Counted from the stretch's first letter, positions 1 to 7,160 are shown. The stretch is 11,465 nt of DNA from JBEKCP01 sp050014815 (GCA_050014815.1 JBEKCP010000118.1:1-11465); one strand, 5' to 3'. Translations and numbers: made by a program. The notes: generated from the letters alone by a model not told the origin.

Positions 1-2
1 GA

Positions 3-239
3 TGGTTCGCCGAGGAGGCCTCGTGGCGGAGTTTCCTGATGATCGTCAACGAGAATTTCGACGGCGAGCCGGGCCGCGGCCGCGATGCGGAGAAGCTGGC
101 GAGTTTTCCTCCGCGGCGAGTCTTCCCAGTCTGCCGGCTCAACCTTTGTCCAAGACTGCTCGGTGGATACAGGTTCCAGGCCACTGTTTATCGCATTGCG
201 GCTGACGGTGACATTAACACCGCCAAGCGAACGAGGTAG
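3..239 (+). CDS. 3' end of an unrecognised plus-strand gene, cut by the window edge
   Basis: The frame is open from the first bases of the window to a TAG at 237-239, so the 5' part lies outside. The first 33 or so codons (to about position 101) nearly all end in G or C, as in the confident genes here, and read as ordinary protein (WFAEEASWRSF, then MIVNENFDGEP). After that the third-position bias weakens and the text becomes rich in Arg, Pro and Cys. The gene may therefore have degraded or frameshifted near its end, or its real end may not be at 239. I do not recognise a family. The other two plus-strand frames give Arg-rich text typical of shadow frames. It would converge on the minus-strand fragment ending at 289. 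Confidence 0.4.
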   Translation, partial: WFAEEASWRSFLMIVNENFDGEPGRGRDAEKLASFPPRRVFPVCRLNLCPRLLGGYRFQATVYRIAADGDINTAKRTR

Positions 240-269
240 GCGATTGGAGTCCGTACGAGAGTTACGCGC

Positions 270-288
270 CGGAAAAGCCCGTTTTCCG
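270..288. terminator. Short hairpin between convergent gene ends
   Basis: CGGAAAA (270-276) and TTTTCCG (282-288) form a perfect 7-bp inverted repeat with a 5-base loop. On the minus strand the hairpin begins immediately after the TAA at 289-291. The stem is A/T rich at its centre and no proper U-tract follows on either strand, so it is at best a weak or bidirectional terminator. The call rests on symmetry and position only. Confidence 0.3.
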
Positions 289-729
289 TTACGCTGCGCG
301 GGACACGTCCTTTTCCCGCGGAGCTTCCGCCGAGACACTCGGGAACCTAATCGTCGGCCTGGCCGCCGTTGCGCCGGTCGAGCCGATGATTCGATAGTCC
401 AGAAGCCGTTTCATGAGGTACTTGACTTGGCTCGGCCGGACCGATGTCGCCAGCATGAACAGCCGGCCGGGGTTGGCAAGATAGAACTTTCGAAATGCGC
501 GGATTTGCGCCCGGACTAGTTGGTTGCGCGTCACGCCCGTCGGCAACCATTCCGGCTCGCGACAACTATCCTTGCTCCAATTGGGGCAGAACTGGCCGCC
601 CAGCGTATCCCACAATTCGCAGCCGGGCAAGACATCCAGGATCAAGAACTGCGCCCGCGACAAATTCGACGACGAAGCGAAGTGGATCGTTTCCTCCAAG
701 GGTGTGGCCGAGTGTCCGACGCCGGAACG
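289..729 (-). pseudogene. C-terminal remnant of a B12-type radical SAM protein
   Basis: From about 699 down to a TAA at 289-291 the minus strand encodes about 136 residues. They look like the C-terminal quarter of cobalamin-binding radical SAM proteins (BchE/P-methylase-like class). There is a LEETIHFA helix, then the strand segment AQFLILDVLPGCELWD, then a basic region (RAQIRAFRKFYL, SQVKYLMKRLLDYR) typical of the extreme C-terminus in that class. The B12-binding domain and the radical SAM core with its CxxxCxxC cluster site, several hundred residues in all, are absent. The only start is a TTG at 697-699 with no ribosome binding site, so translation is doubtful. The reading frame is the same as that of the 626-aa gene upstream and is separated from it by one TGA at 730-732. 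The ten codons between the TGA and the TTG are open and may be part of the remnant. It could be a recombination or deletion scar, or a rarely expressed small protein. Confidence 0.6.
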
Positions 730-2610
730 TCATTCACCAACCGCTCCGCTGACGCCCATGACCACGCCATTCCGCCGCGCGCGGACATCGCCATCGTGAA
801 CGCCTGCGTACGTGCGGTTGTTCTCCGGGTCGAAGCGGTCGACCGACTGGCAATGGGTGCAAATCGGGTTGGCGCCGTTCTTGTTCACCGTGCGGCGGAA
901 ATGCCGCGCCCCCGGATGATTCCACAGCTTGCGGAAGTTCTCCTCCGTCAAGTCGCCCTTCTGGTATTTCACGCCGTAGTGGAAGGCCGGGCAGCAGAAG
1001 ATCATCTGCCGCCGTCCCTGTTCGTCCACGGTCAGGTAGCACGTGCTCCACGGATTGCGGCAAGGCGCCGGGGCGCAGGGCACGCGGACGCCGCACTGAA
1101 TGTGTGCCGAGTCCGCGGCGAAGGGCAGCGGGCGGGTGACCTCCAGCCCCAACTCCGCGCCCCGGACCGCCGCCTTCTGGAGCCAATAGTCGGCCTTCGC
1201 CTTATCGTGGTAGAGCGAATCCTCCGGCGCCAGATCGCGGTGGTCGTCCAGCGTCGTCGAGATGTAGTGGACGAACTTCGTCGCGTCGGCGCCCAGCCGG
1301 GCGGCAAGCTCGACGAACTCGACGGCCTCCTCGACGTTCGCCCGGGTCAGCACCATGGAGAGCGTCATCCGCGGTGTCTTCGCGCCCACTTCCCGCCGCC
1401 GCCGCGCCAAGTAGGCGAAGGTCTCGCAGACGTTGTCAAAACCCTTCGCCCGCATCAGCTTCTCCCAGGTCTCTCTCCGCGCGGCGTTGAGCGAGACCTT
1501 GTACTGCGACAGACTTCCGGCGAATTCGTCGCAGATTTCGCGGGTCATGCGGATGCCGTTCGTCGCAAAATCGGTGGCCAGGTGCGGATGGGCGGCCCTT
1601 AAGTAGCGATAGCAATCCAGGAACTCGGGGTTCACCAGGCTGTCGCCGATGCCGGCCCAAATGGCGAAGTCCCGGACATAACGCAGCCACGTCATCTGCT
1701 TCAAGTCCCCGACCGTGACGCAATCCCGCTCCTTGAGCATCGACGGCTGGTAGATGCAAAAGACGCAGCGGGCGTTGCACACCGGGGTCATGTTCAAGCC
1801 GACGATGGTGGGAAAGCTCAGCAGCTCGTCGCAGCCGAGGTTGCACTCGACTTCGTTCAGCCGCAGGTTGACGGCGTCCGGATCGGCGGCGCAGAGCATC
1901 TCGGCGTGGAGTTTCTTTCGCGAGTCCTCGGCCAATTGCCGCTCGAAATCGGGATCGGCGGCGCGGTCCTGCAACTGCCGCAGGGTGAAGTTGGGGTCGC
2001 CGAGCAGTTCCGCCGCTGCGGCGCCGGTGCGAAAGAACCTGCTCACGTGCCCGACGTCGAGGCGGACGTCGCGGCTGGGCGTCAGGGGGCGGAGCGTCTC
2101 GGCCGCCTGCTGCCAGCCGACAGTCCCCCGCATCAACAGCCGCAGGAGCGCCGCCCGCACGGCGAAGTTTCGCGTCGCCACCAGCGACGGCCCGAAGTCC
2201 CGCCCTTCAATCAGCCAAAGCACGGAAACGTCCGTGTTATCGTCCAGCAGCGAGGCGGTCGTTTCCGGATCGACGAACGGCGACTGAAGGGAGAAGAAGG
2301 CCACCCTGCGGCATCGGACCAGGCGGAGCAGCGTCGCGGCGTCCGCTGCCCGGCGCTTGTTCCTGAGCACGACGCTCCAGCCCAACCGCTTCGCGGCGGC
2401 CATGGTCCGCGGCTCCGCCTCGTCCAGCACGAGCACGGTCCGCCGGATTTGCGGGACCTTGCGGAGGCGATCGGCCAGGATACGGATCGCCGGCGCACCG
2501 CAAATCTTCCGCAGGGCCGTCGGCTTCCCGCCGATCAACAACGGCCCGGAACTCCGCACTACGGCCAGCACGTCGGCGGGACCAACCGGTCTTGTTGATT
2601 CCTTTCTCAC
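730..2610 (-). CDS. Fusion of degenerate nucleotidyltransferase-like domain with radical SAM/SPASM enzyme
   Basis: The 626-aa protein has two parts. Residues about 11-160 resemble the SpsF/CMP-sugar cytidylyltransferase fold: a GGK at 27-29 followed by a GxP-type helix, a strand VLVLDE, and the pattern SLQSPFVDP near 107-115, where active relatives have GDxPxxDP. The loss of that metal-binding Asp suggests a non-catalytic or altered domain. Residues about 268-480 are a radical SAM core with the iron-sulfur motif CNARCVFC (Cys278, 282, 285), a GxGDSLxNPEF segment and an ATNG strand. Residues about 506-590 form a Cys-rich SPASM-type region (Cys506, 512, 517, 524, 539, 540, 584, 587), expected to bind auxiliary [4Fe-4S] clusters. 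Such cytoplasmic enzymes generate a 5'-deoxyadenosyl radical from SAM; the substrate here is unknown. The chosen start is GTG at 2608-2610, because AAGGAG lies six bases upstream; a longer frame to 2865 runs through non-coding sequence. It has its own promoter and follows the MFS gene after a 305-base gap. Confidence 0.88.
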   Translation of the reverse strand: MRKESTRPVGPADVLAVVRSSGPLLIGGKPTALRKICGAPAIRILADRLRKVPQIRRTVLVLDEAEPRTMAAAKRLGWSVVLRNKRRAADAATLLRLVRCRRVAFFSLQSPFVDPETTASLLDDNTDVSVLWLIEGRDFGPSLVATRNFAVRAALLRLLMRGTVGWQQAAETLRPLTPSRDVRLDVGHVSRFFRTGAAAAELLGDPNFTLRQLQDRAADPDFERQLAEDSRKKLHAEMLCAADPDAVNLRLNEVECNLGCDELLSFPTIVGLNMTPVCNARCVFCIYQPSMLKERDCVTVGDLKQMTWLRYVRDFAIWAGIGDSLVNPEFLDCYRYLRAAHPHLATDFATNGIRMTREICDEFAGSLSQYKVSLNAARRETWEKLMRAKGFDNVCETFAYLARRRREVGAKTPRMTLSMVLTRANVEEAVEFVELAARLGADATKFVHYISTTLDDHRDLAPEDSLYHDKAKADYWLQKAAVRGAELGLEVTRPLPFAADSAHIQCGVRVPCAPAPCRNPWSTCYLTVDEQGRRQMIFCCPAFHYGVKYQKGDLTEENFRKLWNHPGARHFRRTVNKNGANPICTHCQSVDRFDPENNRTYAGVHDGDVRARRNGVVMGVSGAVGE

Positions 2611-2616
2611 GGCGAA

Positions 2617-2622
2617 CTCCTT
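2617..2622 (-). promoter_or_regulatory. Ribosome binding site fixing the GTG start of the radical SAM gene
   Basis: The minus strand reads AAGGAG, six bases before the GTG at 2610. This site decides the start of the fusion protein against the longer in-frame extension. Confidence 0.8.
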
Positions 2623-2640
2623 GGGAATTAATCCGGCGGG

Positions 2641-2669
2641 AATGTAAATAGAAATGCTATAGCGGTCAA
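2641..2669 (-). promoter_or_regulatory. Sigma70-type promoter for the radical SAM gene
   Basis: On the minus strand TTGACC (2664-2669) is followed after exactly 17 bases by TACATT (2641-2646), close to the -35 and -10 consensus. Transcription would start near 2634, giving a leader of about 25 bases that contains the ribosome binding site. The local sequence is unusually AT-rich for this window, which fits a promoter. It suggests the radical SAM gene is transcribed separately from the upstream transporter pair. Confidence 0.55.
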
Positions 2670-2706
2670 GGCCAGTTTTGTGGCAGGAAGGAGGGTTGAA
2701 GGAGGT

Positions 2707-2898
2707 TTGACCCGCGTTCGGACGATTATCGACAGTCGCGTTGGTGCTCCTGACGGCAGTCGGCAGTCTCACCGTGATCATGGTGATGCCCGGTTGCGGC
2801 CACGGGTCCGGTTCGTCAAAGCCGGAGCCAAGACGCAGAAGACTGGTGCCGGCGGAACGCCACAAGGCGCGCCTGGGGGACCTCCGGCGATTCTCTGA
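2707..2898 (+). pseudogene. Probable frameshifted small lipoprotein gene
   Basis: This gap between two minus-strand genes holds plus-strand coding character split over two frames. A TTG at 2707 would give MTRVRT, a basic n-region. In the next frame, about 2726-2795, follows a hydrophobic stretch (LSTVALVLLTAVGSL, then TVIMVM) ending in PGCG at about 2789-2800, like a lipoprotein signal, and then SGSSKPEP. Back in the first frame from about 2830, KTQKTGAGGTPQGAPGGPPA leads to a TGA at 2896-2898, just before the convergent MFS stop at 2916. Joined, these would make a lipoprotein of about 60 residues with a Gly/Pro/Ala-rich tail, a style common in planctomycetes. Two AAGGAGG sequences (2688-2694 and 2699-2705) lie just upstream. 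The two frame changes point to a broken gene or sequencing errors. The Pro at -2 of the lipobox is unusual, so this remains a tentative call. Confidence 0.35.
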
Positions 2899-2915
2899 CG
2901 GTTACACAAGTGCTT

Positions 2916-4166
2916 CTACTCGGATGCCGACTCAGGCAAGAACAGGGCGAGGGCAGCAGCCGGCAGGAAAAGATAACTTGCGTAGAGCAGCACCAGCCGA
3001 TAGTCGTCGATGCGGGCAAAGAACCCGAATACGACCACGGCGATCCCGGCAGCGATCCGTCCGATGTTGTAGCAGAATCCCGCCCCCGTGGTTCGCAACA
3101 GCGTGGGGAAAAGTGGCGGTAGATACATGGTGAACAGACCAAACAGCCCTTGCGACATCCCGATCGGGACGAACCACCACAATAGGGCGCGGTGATCGCG
3201 CGGGACACTGTAAGCGCCCCACATCACCAGGAAGTAGCCCAGGCACATGAGGGCAATCGTACGGCGGTAGCCGAGATGACGCGCGAGCCATCCGGCGATG
3301 AAGTTGCCCGCAATGGCCGCGACCGTGGCGATGACCAGCGCCCCCGTGACAAGACGCGTCACCTGTCCGGGATCGCGCGATGCCAACTCGGCCAGGCCGG
3401 GTAATTTGCGCAGGTGCTGGAGGAACCAGTACATGAACGACCAATGGGCCGAGAGCCCGAAGCCGCACACCAGGACGGTCAATACCGTGGTCCGGCAGGT
3501 TGCTCTGCGAAATAGATTGAGCGGGCTCGACAGATGTCGCTGCGCTTTCTGCCGGGCCGCGTGCCACTCAAGGGGCTCCGGCACGGTACGACGAATCCAG
3601 ACGACGATCAACGCGGGCAGCACGCCCACAAGGAACACATAGCGATAAGGCCGATCCGACAGCAGGCAGACTACAGGCATGGCCAGCAGCACGCCGCAGT
3701 TGACGGCGCTTTGAAGCACGGCGGCAAGCCAGGGCCCCCAGCGACGCGGCCACGTCTCGGAAAGCAGCGTCGCGCCCACCGCCCATTCCCCGCCGATGCC
3801 CAAAGCCGCCAGGAAGCGGAAGACCAACAGGTGCCACCAGGCCTGGGCGAGAAACGACAGCCCGGTGAAAAGGGCATACGTAAGAATCGTGAGCACCAGG
3901 GTGTGGCTCCGGCCGATACGGTCGCCGATACAGCCGAACAACCCGCCGCCAAGCGCCCAGCCCACAAGGAAAGCCGCCTGAATCAAGGCTCCGCAATTGC
4001 GGACCTGGTCCGCGGATGAATTGCGCCCGAGCAACTCGGCCACGAACGGCGTGGCCACGAGCGAGTAGAGGTGCAGCTCGAGCCCGTCGAACATCCACCC
4101 CAGCCAGGCGGCAATACCGGCATGCCACTGTACGGACGAGAGGTCGCGCAACCGCTCAATGGTCAC
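2916..4166 (-). CDS. MFS transporter (metabolite:proton symporter type)
   Basis: This is a 416-aa integral inner-membrane protein with about twelve hydrophobic segments. The first (about residues 21-40, WLGWMFDGLELHLYSL) has acidic residues at 27 and 30, a pattern seen in sugar-acid and organic-acid MFS carriers. The loop between helices 2 and 3 carries the MFS signature GCIGDRIGR at 78-86 (Asp82, Arg83, Arg86), and a weaker second copy, GWLARHLGYRR, lies between helices 8 and 9, marking the two six-helix halves. Length and layout fit a complete carrier. The preferred start is GTG at 4164-4166, which overlaps the dehydrogenase stop as GTGA and implies translational coupling. An in-frame GTG at 4208 would add 14 residues and overlap by 46 bases. 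Pairing with the dehydrogenase suggests uptake of that enzyme's substrate, perhaps a polyol, sugar or sugar acid; the actual substrate cannot be read from sequence. Confidence 0.88.
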   Translation of the reverse strand: MTIERLRDLSSVQWHAGIAAWLGWMFDGLELHLYSLVATPFVAELLGRNSSADQVRNCGALIQAAFLVGWALGGGLFGCIGDRIGRSHTLVLTILTYALFTGLSFLAQAWWHLLVFRFLAALGIGGEWAVGATLLSETWPRRWGPWLAAVLQSAVNCGVLLAMPVVCLLSDRPYRYVFLVGVLPALIVVWIRRTVPEPLEWHAARQKAQRHLSSPLNLFRRATCRTTVLTVLVCGFGLSAHWSFMYWFLQHLRKLPGLAELASRDPGQVTRLVTGALVIATVAAIAGNFIAGWLARHLGYRRTIALMCLGYFLVMWGAYSVPRDHRALLWWFVPIGMSQGLFGLFTMYLPPLFPTLLRTTGAGFCYNIGRIAAGIAVVVFGFFARIDDYRLVLLYASYLFLPAAALALFLPESASE

Positions 4167-5209
4167 GGAATCGCCAGAAGAATCTTGAGGTAGTCTTGAG
4201 GCCGGCACTCGAGAAGTTCGAACGCCTGTTGGGCCTGGCTAGCCGGCATCTCGCGAGAGATCAGCGTATCGGGCTTGAGATGTCCCCGGGAAAGGTGCCC
4301 AATGGTTTCCTTGAATTCGCCGTGCGTGACGCGCGAGGCCACCATGCGAGCCTCCTTCCAGATGAACCGCTTCATCGCCAAGGGCGCCGGCTCGTCCCCG
4401 AGTCCCAGCACGCATACCGTGCCGGCGCCGCGAATGGCGTCGATGCAGAGGCCCACCGGGTGCGCCCGGCCCTCGATCGGGTGAGCGTGTCCGACCGCTT
4501 CAACGGCTATGTCCACGCCTCTTCCTTTGGTAAGGTCTCTAATGGCGGCTGCCGGATCGTGCTCAAGGGAATTGATGGCGACGACGTTCTCCCAGGCGGT
4601 CCGAGCCAGTTCGAGCCTCTTGTCGAGGATGTCCACTACATAGATCGTCTCGTCGGTGATCGTGCGCGCGGCCTGAAGAATGCTCTGGCCGACGCGACCT
4701 GCGCCCATGATCGCCAGCGTATCACCCTTGGCGAGCCCGGCGCGCTTGCACGCATGGAATCCTATCGAGAGCAACTCGATCATGGCCGCATGTCGGTCCG
4801 AGATGCTCCCGTCGATCTTGTGCAGCATGAAGTCCTTGACGGCCGCGTACTGCCCGAAACCGCCGTCCGAATCGACTCCAACCAGCTTCAGCGAATTGCA
4901 GGCAGGATAATGGCGCAGTTCGCAGGCGGCACACCGCCCGCACCAGTAGATCGGGTCGACAGCCGCCCGGTCGCCGAGGCGAACGACCGAGACGTTACGA
5001 CCGACGCCGACGACGGTCCCGCCGAACTCGTGCCCCATGATCAGGGGGGTAGACGTGCGCGGGTGAAACTCGCCGTTGAAGATGTGCAGATCGCTGCCGC
5101 AGATACTCGCATAGCTGACTTTCATTAGCACCTCGGAATCGTCGATCTCCGGGGTTTTCACCTCTTTCCACTCGATGTGCCGATACTCGGTCAGGACGGC
5201 AGCTTTCAT
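4163..5209 (-). CDS. Zinc-dependent medium-chain dehydrogenase (sorbitol/threonine dehydrogenase-like)
   Basis: The 348-aa cytoplasmic protein matches the usual length of the family, which oxidises secondary alcohols of polyols, sugars or amino acids using NAD(P)+. Catalytic zinc ligands are visible at Cys37 (in CGSD), His60-Glu61 (in GHEFGG) and Glu145. Structural zinc is held by Cys90, Cys93, Cys96 and Cys104. The cofactor fold has GAGRVGQ at 169-175, followed by a strand ending in VVDI. All key residues are present, so the enzyme should be active. The start at ATG 5207-5209 gives the typical MKAAVL opening and has GGAG ten bases upstream; the open frame continuing to 5500 is Arg-rich and not protein-like. 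It is the first gene of a pair with the MFS transporter, which starts within its stop codon. Substrate is undetermined; galactitol-, sorbitol- or threonine-type enzymes are all possible. Confidence 0.92.
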   Translation of the reverse strand: MKAAVLTEYRHIEWKEVKTPEIDDSEVLMKVSYASICGSDLHIFNGEFHPRTSTPLIMGHEFGGTVVGVGRNVSVVRLGDRAAVDPIYWCGRCAACELRHYPACNSLKLVGVDSDGGFGQYAAVKDFMLHKIDGSISDRHAAMIELLSIGFHACKRAGLAKGDTLAIMGAGRVGQSILQAARTITDETIYVVDILDKRLELARTAWENVVAINSLEHDPAAAIRDLTKGRGVDIAVEAVGHAHPIEGRAHPVGLCIDAIRGAGTVCVLGLGDEPAPLAMKRFIWKEARMVASRVTHGEFKETIGHLSRGHLKPDTLISREMPASQAQQAFELLECRPQDYLKILLAIP

Positions 5210-5285
5210 GGCAACGGTTCTCCGGGTTCTCGATCTTGTCGCATCGGCCCGAACGCCAGGGCGAAGGAGCAACAGAACGTCTCTT

Positions 5286-5314
5286 ATTCTGACCTTGCGA
5301 GGCCGTCTCGTCAA
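5286..5314 (-). promoter_or_regulatory. Candidate promoter for the dehydrogenase-transporter pair
   Basis: On the minus strand TTGACG (5309-5314) is followed after 17 bases by CAGAAT (5286-5291), which matches the -10 consensus at four of six bases. The expected transcript start near 5279 leaves a leader of about 70 bases before the ATG at 5209. The -10 is imperfect, so confidence is moderate. Confidence 0.4.
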
Positions 5315-5496
5315 AGGGAGGGATTCCTGTCGTCGACGCCGCGGCGGCATGGCTCCTGCTGGGAATCGGGCTATTGGCAATCTGGCGGCTCCGCCCCGCG
5401 ATCCACCTTGACGCCCTGCGCCGCCTTGATTTGGCCAGGGCATCGCGCTCCCACTCGCGTCTCGCTTACTCCGGGAACTCCGCGACGAGCAGGTAG
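5296..5496 (+). other. Possible small membrane-protein ORF or remnant in the gap, plus strand
   Basis: In the 256-base gap between the dehydrogenase and the propeller-like gene, one plus-strand frame (TTG 5296 to TAG 5494-5496, 66 codons) has strong G/C third positions. It encodes one hydrophobic helix (AAAAWLLLGIGLLAIW) followed by Arg residues, a layout like a C-terminal membrane anchor or sorting tail. GGGAGGG lies at 5316-5322 but no standard start codon sits at the right distance, and nothing ribosome-binding-like precedes the TTG. It overlaps the 3' end of the minus-strand gene by 31 bases. It may be a remnant or chance. The rest of the gap holds only the candidate promoter. Confidence 0.2.
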
Positions 5497-7160
5497 GCAT
5501 CCAGCATCCCGTTGTGCTTCGGAAAGACAGCGTCTTTCACCAGCGCGTTCTCGCTGCGTGCCGCGCCCACGACCGCAATGCGCGCCCCCCGGCGCGCCAG
5601 CGCGTAGGGAATCGTGTCCGGCAGGTTCGTGATGAACTGGTCGTCGAAGTTGTCGTCCCAGACCCGGATGAAGCCCCCGGGCCCGGATTCGTCGGCAACC
5701 CAGGCATCCGCCGTCGTCGCGTAGTGAAAGGTGTGCCGCCCCAGCGCCAGCACCCGCTTGCCCGGCAGGCCGCAGACGTCCACCGCCCAGCCCGTCTTCC
5801 CGCCGGGCGACATTTTGACGTGCGTGCCCAGGTAGGTGCCGCCGGTCATCTCGCGGGCGTCGTTGATGCGCAGCACGGCCCCCTTGTAGCGCTCCGCGCT
5901 CAACACCCGCGTCCAGGAACCCTTCAGCCGCGCCTGCGATGGTTTCGCATAGTCGGCTGGGCTGGCAGTCCAGACCGTGTTCCCACCGTCGGACAGCGCC
6001 GCGATGATCAACTGCCCGTCGTCGGCGAAACCCACGGACTTGATCACGCTGTCGGCCACAAGACCGTTGATACGGTCGCCCGCACCGCTCATCGGGTCGG
6101 GGGCGTAGGCCCGCCACACCTCGTGACCGCTGCCGTCGAGCTTGAAGAGGAACGGTGTCCAGTACGGCTCCCGCGAGGTCGCCGACACGCTCCAGCCGCA
6201 TGCGTAGATCGCGCCGCGTCCGTCCGATCTAACGCCCAGCAGCCGCGTCTGGCCGAAGTACGGCACCTTCCACTCTGCACAGCGTGGTTCGTACTTCGCC
6301 TGGTACTTTGCCACCTTGGCGGGATCCGTGGACGGGAAGAGGATGTCGAACCGCCAAGATCGCTTCCTAAGCCCGGCGTCCAGCCGCGACACGTAGTCCG
6401 GCGCGTAGTAATAATGTCCGGGCACGCCGCCGTCGTGGCCGACCACGACTTGCCCATCATCCATGATCTGGACCGCCGTCGGCGTCCACTCGTCTTCCTT
6501 GAGGTTCTGGTCGTTGTTCCACGCGTAGTGGTATCCCTCCAGGAAAGTCCCTGCGTCGAGCCGGTCCAGTTCGGGCCGCATCCGCAGCACGCAGGGATAG
6601 CCGCCCGCCCAGCCGTGATGGCGCGAGAGCAGCGTGAGGATCTTCGGCTCTGCCGGGTCCAGTGGCCGCTCGTTTGCCTTCAGCACGTCGCCCGGCAGCG
6701 GCCAAGGAACCGGGGCGGCGTTGGCCTGCTCCGGCGTGGCGAATAGCCCGGCCACCTCCTTGATGGTCCCGGCGAACTCCGCCCTGGCGTACCCGCCCAG
6801 GTACACGCCGTCTTTCGATACCGCCACCGATGTCAGGAAGGCCAGCCCGCGGGCGAACTGCACCACCTTGAGCAATTGCTTTCCGTCACCGCTGAACTGC
6901 ATCAGCGTGCCACAGCGGTACCAGGAATCGGCCACCGGTTTGCCCAACATCAGCGTCGGGATTTCGGCAGGGGCGGTGAACGGCTGGTCGAAGTTGCCGA
7001 CAACCAGCAGCGTGCCGTCCGGCGCGAAGCAGACCCCCTGGAAGTCGTCGTGCCCAGCGGTCCCCACGAAGGTCGCCGTCAGCAGTTGCGGTGTCGCCGC
7101 CAGCGCGGGGATGCCTGCCAGGCTGGTGGCCAGTACAGAGATCAGCGAAAAGCGGGTCAT
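5466..7160 (-). CDS. Secreted beta-propeller-like protein of unknown function
   Basis: The 564-aa protein begins with a classical signal peptide (MTRFSLISVLATSLAGIPALAA, cleavage near residue 22), so it should be exported. The mature part contains repeated strand units that resemble propeller blades: FAPDGTLLVVGNF (about 45-57), VAVSKDGVYLGGYA (112-125), QIMDDGQVVVGHDGG (231-245), VRSDGRGAIYACGW (310-323) and GFADDGQLIIAAL (377-389), and a less regular unit near 466-488. These resemble NHL- or WD-like repeats but are irregular, and I cannot name a family. The start is ATG at 7158-7160 with AAGGAG six bases upstream; the frame open to 7904 overlaps the previous gene and is not protein-like. 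It follows the GH123/DUF4091-like gene by 89 bases with no convincing promoter in the gap, so it is probably co-transcribed. A binding or accessory role beside the secreted hydrolase-like protein is inference. Confidence 0.8.
   Translation of the reverse strand: MTRFSLISVLATSLAGIPALAATPQLLTATFVGTAGHDDFQGVCFAPDGTLLVVGNFDQPFTAPAEIPTLMLGKPVADSWYRCGTLMQFSGDGKQLLKVVQFARGLAFLTSVAVSKDGVYLGGYARAEFAGTIKEVAGLFATPEQANAAPVPWPLPGDVLKANERPLDPAEPKILTLLSRHHGWAGGYPCVLRMRPELDRLDAGTFLEGYHYAWNNDQNLKEDEWTPTAVQIMDDGQVVVGHDGGVPGHYYYAPDYVSRLDAGLRKRSWRFDILFPSTDPAKVAKYQAKYEPRCAEWKVPYFGQTRLLGVRSDGRGAIYACGWSVSATSREPYWTPFLFKLDGSGHEVWRAYAPDPMSGAGDRINGLVADSVIKSVGFADDGQLIIAALSDGGNTVWTASPADYAKPSQARLKGSWTRVLSAERYKGAVLRINDAREMTGGTYLGTHVKMSPGGKTGWAVDVCGLPGKRVLALGRHTFHYATTADAWVADESGPGGFIRVWDDNFDDQFITNLPDTIPYALARRGARIAVVGAARSENALVKDAVFPKHNGMLDAYLLVAEFPE

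Noticed and set aside
730..732. In-frame TGA read as selenocysteine or read-through joining the two radical SAM segments
   Set aside because: The two parts belong to different radical SAM classes, the upstream protein is already complete with its SPASM region, and I saw no selenocysteine insertion structure.
520..1602. Long plus-strand open frame (360 codons) opposite the radical SAM gene
   Set aside because: It is rich in Arg, His and Val-Arg repeats with no recognisable motif, and lies opposite a protein with clear motifs; high GC suppresses stops on the opposite strand.
2687..2706. Direct repeat of GAAGGAGG (11-base spacing) as a possible operator or repeat array
   Set aside because: Only two copies; better explained as purine-rich ribosome-binding-like sequence before the lipoprotein remnant.
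2611..2865. N-terminal extension of the radical SAM protein by 85 residues
   Set aside because: It crosses the promoter and gap, the text is not protein-like, and AAGGAG stands six bases before the GTG at 2610.
4016..5128. Long plus-strand open frame (370 codons) opposite the dehydrogenase
   Set aside because: Shadow of the dehydrogenase, whose zinc ligands and cofactor motif are all intact on the minus strand.
5210..5500. N-terminal extension of the dehydrogenase by 97 residues
   Set aside because: Arg/Pro-rich text without family similarity; the MKAAVL opening at 5209 is typical for the family.
5514..6746. Plus-strand open frame of 410 codons opposite the propeller-like gene
   Set aside because: Arg/Val/His-rich shadow text; the minus strand has a signal peptide, a ribosome binding site and repeat structure.
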